Assembly: GCF_020150455.1 (NCBI RefSeq)
Contig: NZ_CP083740.1
Span: forward strand, 6,469,001 to 6,533,000
DNA length: 64,000 bases
Direction of reading: 5' to 3'
Origin: Bremerella sp. TYQ1
GTDB lineage: Bacteria > Planctomycetota > Planctomycetia > Pirellulales > Pirellulaceae
Shown here piece by piece: positions 1 through 9,042 of the stretch (positions are counted from its first letter, which is position 1; the number at the start of each line of letters is the position of its first letter). The notes below the pieces were generated by a model. It was not told the origin of the DNA and made no database searches. It saw only the letters and a program-made list of their open reading frames with translations. The translations under genes were made by a program, and so were the position numbers.

Positions 1-2859
1 CCGTTTGAAGTTTGGCTGGATCTGGTAGTTGATGTACTCGTCAGCATCCTGGGTATATTCCACCGCTTTGACGTTCAACTCTTCGCGGAGGATCGCACTG
101 TGCGACTTCAACCATTCTCGATGGGTATCGTCTGCGAGAACGACTTCCACTTTGCTTAGCGGTTGGCGAACTTTCAGTTTTTCGTTCATGCGTGCCTGGC
201 GACCCAGCGACGCGATTTCACGAAGCAATTCCATACGCTGGGAAAGTTGCGTATCAATGGCGGTTTCATCGGCCGCAGGAAAATCGCAAAGATGAACGCT
301 ACTCTTCGCCTTGTCACCGAATACCCCGGCCAGGTTTTGCCACAATGTTTCCGATAGGAATGGCACGAACGGGGCGATAACCTGACAGGTCGTCAGTAGG
401 CATTCGTAAAGCGTCCAATAGGCATCCAGCTTGTCTGCCGAGGTTTTGTCTTTCGCCCAGAAACGATCACGGCTGCGGCGAACATACCAATTGGACAAGC
501 CATCGACGAACTGATTGATCGCGGCACAGGCGTTGTAATTGTCGTAAGCATCCATTCGCTGCGTAACGGTTTGGATCGTGCGGCCTAATTCGCTAAGCAC
601 CCAGCGATCCAGTTCGCTTCGCTCAGCGACAGGTCGAGCACCTTTCGCTCCGGCGAAATGATTGGCCAGGCCATCTTGTAGATCGACGCCGGACGATTCC
701 GGCTCGAAGCCGTCGATGTTCGCGTAAATCGTGAAGAAGCTGAACACGTTCCAGAGTCGCAGCAGGAATTCCGGGATGCTGTCTTTGATGGACTGCTCGT
801 TGTAACGGATCGACGTCCATGGTGGTTGGTTAGCGTACAAGTACCAACGCAATGCATCGGCACCATACTTGTCGAAGATCTCGTTTGGCTCGCGGTAGTT
901 CCGCTTGCTTTTGGACATCTTCTGGCCATCTTCACCAAGCATCAGCCCCAAAACGATGCAGTTTTTGAAGGGGTGCGGATACTCGTGCGGAACGGTGTTG
1001 CCTTCGTCATCGTTGCCGAACAGAAGGGTGCTGATCGCCAGTTGGCTGTAGAACCAACCGCGTGTCTGATCGATCGCTTCGCTGATGAAGTCAGCTGGGA
1101 ATTGGGCTCCGAAATTCTTCTCGCCTTGGTGAGGATAACCCCACTGAGCGAACGGCATCGCGCCTGAGTCGTACCAACAGTCGATCACTTCCGGCACACG
1201 CTGCATGCGAGCCCCTTCCGCGAACGGCGAGTCGTAGGTGATCTCGTCGATGTACGGCTTATGGATCTTCAGATCGTCGACCAAGTCAGGATTGTCGGCT
1301 TTGGCTTTTTCCCAAACCTCGAAACCTGTCGCTCCTGGCTTTTCTTGGAGTTCGGCATAGCTGGCAACTGCTTCGGCACGATCGGTTTCCTGGCAAACCC
1401 AGATCGGTAGCGGCGTCCCCCAATATCGTTCGCGCGAAAGGGCCCAGTCGACATTGCTTTCCAGGAAGTTACCAAAGCGGCCGTCGCGGATATGATCGGG
1501 CAACCAGTTGATCTGCCGGTTGTTGGCCAGCATTTCGTCTTTGAATTTGGTCGTGCGGATGAACCAGCTTTCACGTGGGTACTGGATCAATGGATCTTCT
1601 TCGGCACGCCAGCAGAATGGGTAATCGTGCAGGTACTGATCTAACAGGAACAATAGGCCGCGTTCTTTCAGTTCGCGCGAGATGTCTTTGTCGGCTTCTT
1701 TGACCCAGCGGCCTTGGTAGTCGGGAGCTTCCGCCGTGAACTTGCCATCCGGCCCAACCGCGCAGATCAATGCAGGACCTTCGCCGAATTCAAAGCGTTC
1801 CTGCTCCTTGGCAAGGACTTCGTAGTCGACTTCACCGAATGCAGGAGCTTGATGAACGAGGCCAGTTCCGCTGTCGGTAGTGACGAAGTCAGCGGCGACG
1901 ATACGCCATGCGACATGCTGCTTTTCGCCCGACTTCAGCTTGCCTTGGGTGTCGCCGAGGTCTTTGTAGTAGTAGTCGAACGGCGGACGGTATCGCTTTC
2001 CGAGCAGTTCGCTCCCTTTCCTGGTTCCGGTGACTTTCCAGGTACGTTTTGCTTTGGTGGCGATCGCTTCGACAAGTGCCTCGGCGACGATCAACTTTTC
2101 GCCGGACTCTTCGTCTTCGACTGTGGCGTAGTCGAGTTCTGGATGGACAGCCGCGAACTGATTGCTTGGCAACGTCCAAGGAGTGGTTGTCCAAACGAGC
2201 AGCGAAGTGTTCTCTTCGTCGAGAAGTGGGAAGCGTACGAACACGCTCGGATCGGCCACTTTGCGATAGCCTTGGCCGACTTCGCCACTGCTTAGCGCCG
2301 TGCCGCCTTGGGCCCACCACCAGACGATCTTGTGCCCTTGGTAAAGCAAGCCACGATCGTACAAGTTCTTCAGAGACCACCAAACGCTTTCAACGAAGCT
2401 TTTGTGATAGGTCACGTAAGCTTCGTCCAAGTTGACCCAGAAGCCGAGTCGCTGTGTCAGGCGTTCCCACTCTTGCATGTATCGCCAAACACTGGCTTGG
2501 CATTTGTGGATGAACGGTTCGACACCGTAGTTTTCGATTTCTTCCTTCGAGTGGATTCCGAGTTCTTTGCAGACTTCGACTTCCACAGGAAGGCCATGGG
2601 TATCCCAGCCAGCTTTCCGCTCGCAGTAATAGCCCCGCATGGTGCGGTAACGGGGAAAGACATCCTTGATGGCACGCGTCAAGCAGTGCCCAGGATGAGG
2701 CATGCCGTTGGCGGTCGGCGGGCCTTCATAGAAGACGAATGGCTCGGCACCTTGGCGGGCTTCGAGCGACTTTTCGTAAATCTGATTCTTCTGCCAATAC
2801 TCGAGGACTTTGGTTTCCATCGCGGGAAACGAAACATTCTGCGGGATGCTTTCAAACAT
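1..2859 (-). CDS. ileS: Isoleucyl-tRNA synthetase, 3' end outside window
   Basis: Class I aminoacyl-tRNA synthetase that charges tRNA-Ile in the cytoplasm. From the ATG at 2859 the frame is open to the window edge (953 codons), so the C-terminal tRNA-binding end is missing. Seen: HIGH-type motif HPGH in the context [10 protein letters not shown] (about residue 52), WDTHGLPVE shortly after, and the KMSKS loop as QKMSKSKRN near residue 650. The WDTHGLPVE form and the spacing around it are closer to the eukaryote-like IleRS (IleS2 type, often mupirocin-insensitive) than to the usual bacterial WDCHGLPIE form; that subtype assignment is inference. It is transcribed leftwards and no neighbour in the window appears co-transcribed with it. 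Confidence 0.95.
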   Translation of the reverse strand, partial: MFESIPQNVSFPAMETKVLEYWQKNQIYEKSLEARQGAEPFVFYEGPPTANGMPHPGHCLTRAIKDVFPRYRTMRGYYCERKAGWDTHGLPVEVEVCKELGIHSKEEIENYGVEPFIHKCQASVWRYMQEWERLTQRLGFWVNLDEAYVTYHKSFVESVWWSLKNLYDRGLLYQGHKIVWWWAQGGTALSSGEVGQGYRKVADPSVFVRFPLLDEENTSLLVWTTTPWTLPSNQFAAVHPELDYATVEDEESGEKLIVAEALVEAIATKAKRTWKVTGTRKGSELLGKRYRPPFDYYYKDLGDTQGKLKSGEKQHVAWRIVAADFVTTDSGTGLVHQAPAFGEVDYEVLAKEQERFEFGEGPALICAVGPDGKFTAEAPDYQGRWVKEADKDISRELKERGLLFLLDQYLHDYPFCWRAEEDPLIQYPRESWFIRTTKFKDEMLANNRQINWLPDHIRDGRFGNFLESNVDWALSRERYWGTPLPIWVCQETDRAEAVASYAELQEKPGATGFEVWEKAKADNPDLVDDLKIHKPYIDEITYDSPFAEGARMQRVPEVIDCWYDSGAMPFAQWGYPHQGEKNFGAQFPADFISEAIDQTRGWFYSQLAISTLLFGNDDEGNTVPHEYPHPFKNCIVLGLMLGEDGQKMSKSKRNYREPNEIFDKYGADALRWYLYANQPPWTSIRYNEQSIKDSIPEFLLRLWNVFSFFTIYANIDGFEPESSGVDLQDGLANHFAGAKGARPVAERSELDRWVLSELGRTIQTVTQRMDAYDNYNACAAINQFVDGLSNWYVRRSRDRFWAKDKTSADKLDAYWTLYECLLTTCQVIAPFVPFLSETLWQNLAGVFGDKAKSSVHLCDFPAADETAIDTQLSQRMELLREIASLGRQARMNEKLKVRQPLSKVEVVLADDTHREWLKSHSAILREELNVKAVEYTQDADEYINYQIQPNFKR

Positions 2860-3008
2860 CGAATCTCATCTTCCTCGAGCGGTCTATGAATGAGGGAGCC
2901 CAAACGCTCCCTCAAATCGTTCCATGCATTTCGATCAGGCAATGGGCCGACGTGATGCCGGCTTTGGAATAGGACCAGCCATTGGCTGTTGGGGTTCAGG
3001 GACGCGAC

Positions 3009-3326
3009 TTAATCGTCGTCGTCTTCTTCCTCTTCTTCTTTTTCCTCTTCGTCGTCCTCACGCTCTTCGTCTTCGTCGAAGAACTCTTCGTCCATTTCTT
3101 CGTCCTCATCGTCGTCGATCAGGTCGTCGTCGAAGCTTTCATCGTCTACGGGCGTTTCGTCGTCGAAGTCCTCGAAGTCTTCGTCAAAGTCGTCGTCGAA
3201 GTCGTCCTCGTCGAAATCCTCTTCTACGTCTTCTTCGTACTCGTCGTCGGCCGCTACAATCGATTCAGAGAAAGCGGGCAAGTAACGATCGTGCGCCAGA
3301 GGCTTTTCCAGGATTTCTTCAGGCAT
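3009..3326 (-). CDS. Extremely acidic small protein, unknown function
   Basis: 105-residue protein whose first 28 residues are ordinary (MPEEILEKPLAHDRYLPAF...) and whose remainder is almost only Asp and Glu with scattered Phe and Val, ending in four Asp. The ATG at 3326 is chosen over an upstream start at 3467 because a GAAGG ribosome site lies just before it and the upstream extension lacks any recognisable sequence. The acidic tail suggests a disordered, cation- or basic-protein-binding segment, but no family was recognised. The DNA is a GAC/GAA-type codon run (reading as tcgtcgtc on the plus strand), so slippage-driven length change is likely. It lies between ileS and a MOSC gene without evident operon partners. 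Confidence 0.7.
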   Translation of the reverse strand: MPEEILEKPLAHDRYLPAFSESIVAADDEYEEDVEEDFDEDDFDDDFDEDFEDFDDETPVDDESFDDDLIDDDEDEEMDEEFFDEDEEREDDEEEKEEEEEDDDD

Positions 3327-3482
3327 TGCTAACCTTCGGTCGTTTATGTTCGTGCCGGGTATCGATATAGGGAGCGTGTTCGCCGGGAACCGAATCCTGA
3401 AATTAGAAAAGCCAGACCCCACCTGCGTCAACCACCTCGCAGGCGAAAACATTGGCGTCGGAAGCATTTACGGTGATTACGG

Positions 3483-3935
3483 ATGAATTTCCCCCCAGGC
3501 CGCGTTGTTGCTGTTTGTCTCTCTACCGGTGGAATTCCACGACTTCCGGTCGATTCGGCCCAATTGACAGTCAATGGTTTTCAAGATGACGGGCATCGTT
3601 TCGACGAGCATTACGCCAAAAACCGGGCCGTGACGCTGTTCAATCAAGAAATTCTCGAGCAGTTTGACGCCGATTCGGCGGCCTTTCCGCCGGGAAGCGT
3701 GGGAGAAAACATCACCATTGCCGGAATCGAATTGAGTCGGTTGGCAGTTGGAGTAAACCTGGAAATCGGCAAAACGGTCGTACGGCTCGAGAAACCGTGG
3801 AAGCCATGTCATGCCAAGAATGCGGCGAATGGCTACTCCCGCGTCAATTCCCAGGAGCATTTCGGCTTTTTTGCCAGTGTCGTCACCGCTGGCATCGTTC
3901 AACCTGGCGACATCGTGAAAGTGGCCGCCGGCTAG
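3483..3935 (+). CDS. MOSC domain protein
   Basis: 150-residue protein matching the stand-alone MOSC (molybdenum cofactor sulfurase C-terminal) fold. Seen: N-terminal GGIPRLPVDSA segment, the GENITIAGIELSRLAVG motif near residues 70-88, and the Cys-containing KPWKPC motif near 103-108, which in this family holds the conserved cysteine thought to carry sulfur. The C-terminal VQPGDIVKV is also typical. Family members act in molybdenum-cofactor-related sulfur transfer or detoxification of N-hydroxylated compounds; the substrate here is not known. No molybdenum cofactor genes are nearby. Confidence 0.82.
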   Translation: MNFPPGRVVAVCLSTGGIPRLPVDSAQLTVNGFQDDGHRFDEHYAKNRAVTLFNQEILEQFDADSAAFPPGSVGENITIAGIELSRLAVGVNLEIGKTVVRLEKPWKPCHAKNAANGYSRVNSQEHFGFFASVVTAGIVQPGDIVKVAAG

Positions 3936-4000
3936 CGAGGGCCACTTTTCGATTGTCGTTAAAGAAACAGGCCTTGATAACGTGTCGTTACCCAGGCCTG

Positions 4001-4594
4001 TTAGGTGTCGAGTTCGGTGTCCCAGTAAGCTTCGCTAACGAACTTACTCCAGGACTCGATTCTTACGCGTCTTGCCGCGTAAACTGGCGTCCACCTCGGC
4101 CGAATCGGCTCCTTTTTCATTGGCATGTGAGCCTCGGCAGGCGTACGGTTGGCCTTGCGATGATTACAGTCGACACAAGCCAACACACAGTTTTCCCAGG
4201 AAGACTCGCCTCCCTTGCTGCGAGGAAGCACGTGATCGATCGTCAGGTATTCGCTGCCGGGACGTGAACCGCAGTACTGACACGTGTACTGGTCCCGCTT
4301 GAACACATTGCGACGACTAAACGTCACCGTATTCCGCGGAATTCGGTCATAGTTGATCAGCGAAACGACTTCCGGGATCCGAATCTTCAGCAACTGCGAA
4401 GAGATGAATGGCTCGTCCTTGCCTGGGGCCAAGCTGGACCAATCCTCCCACGAGTAAAGCTGGTAGCTATGCGGGTCAACAACACGAGCCGTACCGCAGA
4501 AGACCTGCGTCAACGAACGTGCCACTGAAGCCACACCGACAGGCTGCCAGTTGCGGTTGAGGACCAGCGTGGGCCGCTCCAAAAGGGCCGTCAT
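4001..4594 (-). CDS. HNH endonuclease
   Basis: 197-residue HNH nuclease of the small stand-alone type common in planctomycetes and other bacteria. Seen: a start MTALLERPTLVLNRNWQP, then the nuclease core with two CxxC pairs (CQYCG near 109 and CVDCNHRK near 140) that bind zinc, and the HNH catalytic strand LTIDHVLPRSKGG followed by WENCVLAC and N-HRKANRTP. It probably cleaves DNA or RNA; the biological target is unknown. A tRNA-like element on the same strand ends 25 nt before the start codon, so transcripts starting upstream would carry it as a leader. GGGAG about 10 nt before the ATG is the likely ribosome site. Confidence 0.9.
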   Translation of the reverse strand: MTALLERPTLVLNRNWQPVGVASVARSLTQVFCGTARVVDPHSYQLYSWEDWSSLAPGKDEPFISSQLLKIRIPEVVSLINYDRIPRNTVTFSRRNVFKRDQYTCQYCGSRPGSEYLTIDHVLPRSKGGESSWENCVLACVDCNHRKANRTPAEAHMPMKKEPIRPRWTPVYAARRVRIESWSKFVSEAYWDTELDT

Positions 4595-4619
4595 GAATCT
4601 GATTTCTCCCTCGTTGGAA

Positions 4620-4697
4620 GGTAGCCGATCGGATTCGAACCGAACGTTCTTTCATGCGTGCAGCGGAAAGATCTCGTACCACCGAGCCACGACTACC
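4620..4697 (-). tRNA. tRNA-like element with enlarged anticodon loop
   Basis: On the minus strand the element folds as a cloverleaf: 7-bp acceptor stem GTAGTCG/CGGCTAC plus a G-1:C73 pair, T8, a D arm GCTC-GGTGGTAC-GAGA with one mismatch, anticodon stem CTTTC/GAAAG, and a canonical T arm with loop TTCGAAT. The anticodon loop is 12 nt (CGCTGCACGCAT) instead of 7, so no anticodon can be assigned, the variable loop is 4 nt and the T stem has a T-T mismatch. No CCA is encoded. G-1:C73 is an identity element of tRNA-His, but GTG is not in the loop. It could be a decayed tRNA, a tRNA mimic, or part of the leader of the HNH gene that starts 25 nt downstream. Confidence 0.5.
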
Positions 4698-5149
4698 GAA
4701 GTAACGAAAAAACGATTAGTAGGCATTTGGGGCTGGGAAGGGATGCACGAATAGACCGGGAGCATTCACGCTCGGCGGTCCGACGTGTAAGACCTTCAAC
4801 ATAACATACTTCCAACCATTTATGCCAATATTTCAGGCGACCGAACGTCCTTCGCTCGACGCCAAGGCAACGGAACTGTAGGCAACTTGTGTTAAGGGGG
4901 TACGAAGGGTCTCGTAATTCGTGGGAAAAATGTCGATAACCTGTCGATGGTTAGGGGCACATCTACGCCACAAATCGTGAGCCTCATTGACCCTAAGTAG
5001 GCCTCTTTCCGCTGTTTATTTAGACCGAAAAGCAGTAGCCAGGTTCACAATTACGCCGAAATCTGCTGGGGGCGGTCGAGTTGCCACGTTAGAATGGGGA
5101 CCACTTCGTTGACCCACCTTTTTCTACCACGCAGATTCGAGTTCCCACC
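4698..5149. other. Intergenic region without recognised gene
   Basis: About 450 bp between the tRNA-like element (minus) and the esterase gene (plus), so it must hold two divergent promoters. I see no convincing coding frame, hairpin or repeat in it. A TTGACC at about 4989 could be a -35 for the esterase gene, but no good -10 follows at the right distance. Confidence 0.4.
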
Positions 5150-6448
5150 ATGACGTTTCCCGTGCCGCGCATTGCGTGCGTTTTCAGTCTTCTTCTCCTC
5201 TTTTCCACGACGGCGATGCTTCCAGCTCAGCAAGATAAAGTCATCTACGACGAAGCCGATGTGCCCAAGTACTCATTGCCTGACCTGCTGCTTTCGAGCG
5301 ATGGCGACACGATTCGTACGGCCGAAGATTGGAACAACGTTCGGCGTGGCGAGATTTTGAAACTGTTCGAGCAAGCCGTATACGGCGAATCTCCTGCAGC
5401 CCCAGAGAAGATCGTCTTCGAGGTAACAGAATCGTCCGATGATGCCCTGGGTGGCAAAGCCCGGCGTCGTCAAATCGCTATTCGATTGACGGATGATCCT
5501 AATGGTCCGGTTTTGAATCTCTTGGTTTATCTGCCGAAAACCGATCAACCGGTTCCAACGTTCATGACGCTTAACTTCTACGGCAATGCTTCCATCAACA
5601 ACGATCCCGCAGTTCCGCTGCCGACAAGTTGGCTCCGTAACAATAAGGAAAAAGGAGTTGTCGATCACAAAGCGACAGAAAAGCTACGCGGATCGAGTAG
5701 TTCGCGTTGGCCGGTCGAGACGATTCTGGAAAACGGTTACGGATTAGCGACCGCTTACTACGGAGATATTGATCCCGACTTCGACGACAAATTTCAAAAT
5801 GGGATTCATCCTTACTTCTACGAAGATGGGCAAACCAAGCCGAAGCCGGATGAGTGGGGCGGTATTGCCGCATGGGCTTGGGGAGTCAGCCGAGCGATGG
5901 ACTACTTCGAGGAGGCCGACGAAATCGACTCGGAAAAAGTAATCATGATGGGCCATTCGCGACTCGGTAAGACAGCCCTTTGGGCTGGAGCGACCGATCC
6001 GCGTTTTGCCGCAGTGATCTCGAATAACTCCGGCTGCGGTGGAGCGGCATTGTCGCGGCGACGATTTGGCGAATCGGTGAAAAGAATCAATACCTCATTT
6101 CCGCATTGGTTCAACGACAATTTCACCAAGTACAATCACAACGAAGACGCGTGCCCCGTCGATCAGCACCAATTGATTGCATTGATCGCACCACGTCCGT
6201 GCCTGGTTTGTAGTGCGGAAGAAGATCGTTGGGCGGACCCTCGCGGTGAATTCCTTTCGGCAAAGCATGCGAGTCCAGTCTATGAACTTCTTGGAGTCGA
6301 GGGCCTGAAAACGGACGAAATGCCCGCCGTCGACCAGCCGGTTCTCAGCCGATTGGGGTACGTCATTCGGGCAGGTGGGCACGACGTGAAGCCAATCGAT
6401 TGGCAGCGCTACATCGAGTTCGCCAACAATCACGTGGTGGGAAAGTGA
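5150..6448 (+). CDS. Secreted CE15-type glucuronoyl esterase
   Basis: 432-residue alpha/beta hydrolase with a Sec signal peptide (residues 1-27, ending MLPAQQ). The nucleophile motif GHSRLGK (Ser about 270) is the form seen in bacterial CE15 enzymes; the likely acid lies in SAEEDRW (about 357) and the histidine in GGHDV (about 411). Family members hydrolyse ester bonds between 4-O-methyl-glucuronic acid of xylan and lignin alcohols, or related uronate esters, in the periplasm or outside. The length fits the family. It is monocistronic, with no polysaccharide utilisation genes adjacent; two more secreted hydrolases lie at 19-22 kb. Specificity for glucuronate esters is inferred from the family, not shown by the sequence. 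Confidence 0.85.
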   Translation: MTFPVPRIACVFSLLLLFSTTAMLPAQQDKVIYDEADVPKYSLPDLLLSSDGDTIRTAEDWNNVRRGEILKLFEQAVYGESPAAPEKIVFEVTESSDDALGGKARRRQIAIRLTDDPNGPVLNLLVYLPKTDQPVPTFMTLNFYGNASINNDPAVPLPTSWLRNNKEKGVVDHKATEKLRGSSSSRWPVETILENGYGLATAYYGDIDPDFDDKFQNGIHPYFYEDGQTKPKPDEWGGIAAWAWGVSRAMDYFEEADEIDSEKVIMMGHSRLGKTALWAGATDPRFAAVISNNSGCGGAALSRRRFGESVKRINTSFPHWFNDNFTKYNHNEDACPVDQHQLIALIAPRPCLVCSAEEDRWADPRGEFLSAKHASPVYELLGVEGLKTDEMPAVDQPVLSRLGYVIRAGGHDVKPIDWQRYIEFANNHVVGK

Positions 6449-6525
6449 CCTCCATCTGGTCGGACTTGGGGGTGTTTTGGTAGAACGAACGTATCGCCAC
6501 CTCCGTTGTGTTGAAGGAGCCCCAC

Positions 6526-6873
6526 GTGAAACTGATCGTCGCTGTCATCCAACCCACCAAATTGGACAGTGTCCGCACGGCTCTGTCGGAAATGGCGGTC
6601 GAGCGTTTAACCGTTTTCGACGCCGAAGGTTACGGACGGCAGCGTGGGCAGACGGCAACTTTCCGCGGCATTGAGTACCAAACCAATCTGCTGCGGAAAG
6701 TGATCGTCGAAATCGCCGTAAACGATGACTTCCTGGAAAAGACGCTCAGCATCATCGAGAATGTCTCGCGAACCGGCCAGGAAGGGAACATCGGCGACGG
6801 CAAAATCTTAGTCCTGCCGATTGAGCAAGTCGTCCAAATTGGCGGCAAAGAACGTGGACCTTCTGCGGTTTAG
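6526..6873 (+). CDS. glnB: PII nitrogen signalling protein
   Basis: PII-family trimeric signal protein, 115 residues from the GTG at 6526. That start gives the usual MKLIVAVIQPTKL N-terminus and has AAGGAG six nt upstream; an earlier GTG at 6508 would add six residues. Seen: the T-loop region GYGRQRGQTATFRGIEY with the uridylylatable Tyr position kept, and the C-terminal signature TGQEGNIGDGKILVLPIEQ. PII proteins sense ATP/ADP and 2-oxoglutarate and regulate nitrogen assimilation enzymes or AmtB. No amtB, glnA or glnD is nearby, so the target cannot be read from context. The next gene starts 21 nt downstream and may be co-transcribed. Confidence 0.9.
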   Translation: MKLIVAVIQPTKLDSVRTALSEMAVERLTVFDAEGYGRQRGQTATFRGIEYQTNLLRKVIVEIAVNDDFLEKTLSIIENVSRTGQEGNIGDGKILVLPIEQVVQIGGKERGPSAV

Positions 6874-6894
6874 ATCTTCCCTACAGGTGCTTCT

Positions 6895-7245
6895 TTGATT
6901 CTTTACTTCACAGCAGACTTGATGTCGAATTCCCGTGTTACAGGGCCAGCCAATGCCTTGGGAATTCCCCTCCGTGTGATTGCCTCGAAAGGGGGAATCC
7001 TCGAGACGATCGACGATGAAACGACCGCATTGATCGTCGATTTGAATCCTCCGGCTCGCAACGCAATCAGCACGATCGAGGAAGCGAAAGCTGCCCATCC
7101 CGACTTGCGGATCGTTTGCCATGGCCCACATGTTCAAGTCGAACTATTGTCGCAGGCCAAGGAGGCTGGCGCCGAAGTGGTGACCAACGGCCAGTTCCAC
7201 AATCAAGTCGACGCGATTCTCACGAAACTGGCAGAAACCGCTTAG
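6895..7245 (+). CDS. Receiver-like small protein, unknown function
   Basis: 116-residue protein starting with TTG (AGG seven nt upstream), directly after glnB. No family recognised with certainty. The alternation of strands and helices (ILYFTADLM, IPLRVIAS, TALIVDL, LRIVCHG, GAEVVTNG) resembles a CheY-like receiver fold, with TALIVDLNPP standing where a receiver has its phosphorylation Asp and AKEAGAEVV where the last conserved region lies. The paired acidic residues and the conserved Lys are not in their usual motifs, so if it is a receiver it is a pseudo-receiver. The coupling to glnB suggests a role in nitrogen or stress signalling, but this is only context. Its stop overlaps the stop region of the convergent membrane gene by 4 bp. 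Confidence 0.65.
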   Translation: MILYFTADLMSNSRVTGPANALGIPLRVIASKGGILETIDDETTALIVDLNPPARNAISTIEEAKAAHPDLRIVCHGPHVQVELLSQAKEAGAEVVTNGQFHNQVDAILTKLAETA

Positions 7246-8390
7246 GTCGATTCTTCGCTGTTCGCTGCGTTTGAGTTGGTGTCGTTCGCATCGTCAGGCT
7301 CTTCATCGCCGCCGAGATCTTTGTTGAGCGCCGGCATGGCAAACCGTGGTTGGTCGTCGTCCAAGACAATCTCGTCCATCTCCGCCTGATCGACATCGCG
7401 GCGAAGCAGCAGGTAAATCCCTGCGAATACGGCAAAGAAGTAGCCAAATAGATAGGCATGCGCCAAATAAGCGATCGCGGAAAACCAGAAACGCCAGATC
7501 GGCCCGGCAACGCCATGTTCCATAATCGCTGCCGTTTGATCGGCACCTTGGCCCCAGCGAAGTCCGGTTTGCAAGGCGGCAATTGCGGTTCCTGTCAGTA
7601 AGCTAACCGCAAAAAACCCGACCGATCCGCCCACGAACGCGACCAGCAAGTACCACAAGTAGTGGAACGGACGCTGCGTCACATAGGCATAGCAGCGGCT
7701 CAGGGCATCGAAATGATCGGAGCATTCGGTACTGATCGTTCCCCACATCAGCGGCCACCCCAGCACGAGCGGAACGATTAGCATGCTGATTCCTAACGCC
7801 ACAAGTACGGCCAAGAAGCCGACAATCCCTGTAATGACTGCCGCCCAAGGTCCAATCCAGTTAATGAGCCCGAACAAAAGCAATATCACCATCAACATGG
7901 TGACACCGATCATCGGGAACAAAGGGGAAAGAAAATAAGCGAGAAACTTTCGCAGCGAGTGGCCTAGCGCGGCTTTGATTCCACAGCGGTCGTTGACTGA
8001 AAACTCCATCGCTGCAATCCGGGCAATCGCTCCGCCAAAAATGGCAAATGTTGCGATGTACCATAGTGAAAAGAATAGAAACGTCAGCAGCCCACCAAAT
8101 GTCGGGGCAGGGAAGAGACTCTGAAAAGGGTTCTCGCCCGTCAAACCGCGCTGGACGACATCGAGAAAATTAACCGGCGAAGCGGCCAAAACGGGAGCGG
8201 CACCTTCGGCAGTCCAGCTCCCGAACAGATGAAATCCGATCCAATGCCCCAAGGATAGCAAGCAAACGGCAACATACGCGAGAAACAGAACTCGCAAATA
8301 GAATGCAACCAAGGTTGCCCGAAAGAGGATCAACCAGGGAAAGCACTCGTGCCACGAAATGCCTCGCAGTAGTCCGCGTTCCTCCGACAT
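7242..8390 (-). CDS. Polytopic membrane protein, unknown function
   Basis: 382-residue integral membrane protein with about six to seven hydrophobic helices (around residues 28-48, 100-120, 150-175, 180-212, 245-265, 300-330) and an acidic, Asn/Asp-rich cytoplasmic C-terminal tail of about 50 residues (ending NSEEST). No enzymatic motif or transporter signature was recognised. It is the last gene of a leftward run behind yacG, fmdB, grpE and dnaJ; the gap to yacG is 78 bp, so co-transcription is possible but not certain. Similar unnamed membrane proteins are common in planctomycete genomes. Confidence 0.75.
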   Translation of the reverse strand: MSEERGLLRGISWHECFPWLILFRATLVAFYLRVLFLAYVAVCLLSLGHWIGFHLFGSWTAEGAAPVLAASPVNFLDVVQRGLTGENPFQSLFPAPTFGGLLTFLFFSLWYIATFAIFGGAIARIAAMEFSVNDRCGIKAALGHSLRKFLAYFLSPLFPMIGVTMLMVILLLFGLINWIGPWAAVITGIVGFLAVLVALGISMLIVPLVLGWPLMWGTISTECSDHFDALSRCYAYVTQRPFHYLWYLLVAFVGGSVGFFAVSLLTGTAIAALQTGLRWGQGADQTAAIMEHGVAGPIWRFWFSAIAYLAHAYLFGYFFAVFAGIYLLLRRDVDQAEMDEIVLDDDQPRFAMPALNKDLGGDEEPDDANDTNSNAANSEEST

Positions 8391-8468
8391 GCAGCTTAAC
8401 TCCTCTTACCCTGCGGGAATTTTTAGCCCGAATTATAGGCAGAGAAGGAAAGCTTTAAAACGTCACTC

Positions 8469-8669
8469 CTACGAATCTTCGTCGAGTTCGTCTGGCGAGC
8501 GATTCGCTTGTTCCTCGATATGCTTTTCGATATCGACCGGCAGTGCATGTTCTTCATCAAGCCACTGCCCCAAGTCGATCTGGCGACAACGTTCGCTGCA
8601 GAACGGCATCGCAGGCGTGTAGTCGGACTCGAAAGGATGACCACACGTGGGGCATCGAAGTGTAGCCAT
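8469..8669 (-). CDS. yacG: YacG-type zinc-binding DNA gyrase inhibitor
   Basis: 66-residue protein with the YacG zinc ribbon: CPTC near residues 6-9 and FCSERCR near 23-29, followed by the typical [14 protein letters not shown] segment. In Escherichia coli YacG binds GyrB and inhibits gyrase; that role here is by homology. The acidic C-terminal tail ([12 protein letters not shown]) is also characteristic. It starts 26 bp after the end of the FmdB-type gene on the same strand, with a GGAGG site upstream of its ATG, so the two are probably translated from one transcript. Confidence 0.88.
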   Translation of the reverse strand: MATLRCPTCGHPFESDYTPAMPFCSERCRQIDLGQWLDEEHALPVDIEKHIEEQANRSPDELDEDS

Positions 8670-8695
8670 GATCGACCTCCTTGGAAAAACGCGAT

Positions 8696-8974
8696 CTAGT
8701 CCGACTTTGGTTTGCTTTTCGATTCGCTTTTTGCCGGCTTCGACGACTCGCTGCTCTTCGATCCCTTTTCCGCACTCTTCTTGTAAGAATCGCTACGGTA
8801 ATCGGTGATGTAGAATCCCGAGCCCTTGAACAACAATCCGCCACCGGTACTGAAGAGCCGGCGCAACTTCTTTTTCTTGCACTCAGGGCACTTCGTCAAA
8901 GGATCCGCCGAAATCGACTGGAATTCCTCAAACTCGTAGTCACAGGCGTCGCACTTGTATTCGTAGGTGGGCAT
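8696..8974 (-). CDS. FmdB-family zinc ribbon protein
   Basis: 92-residue protein from the ATG at 8974, the start that gives the family's [17 protein letters not shown]-terminus; a longer frame upstream overlaps grpE and is ignored. Two CxxC pairs (CDAC near 8-11, CPEC near 28-31) form a putative regulatory zinc ribbon. The middle [25 protein letters not shown] is typical of FmdB-like proteins in many phyla. The C-terminal 30 residues are Ser/Lys-rich and probably disordered. Function is not established for the family beyond a proposed regulatory role. It sits 68 bp after grpE in the chaperone cluster. Confidence 0.85.
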   Translation of the reverse strand: MPTYEYKCDACDYEFEEFQSISADPLTKCPECKKKKLRRLFSTGGGLLFKGSGFYITDYRSDSYKKSAEKGSKSSESSKPAKSESKSKPKSD

Positions 8975-9042
8975 TACAAGGGATTCTCCGGGGTTAATGA
9001 TCAGTGGATCGAATGACCGTCTCTTTAAGTATAGCCAGCAAC

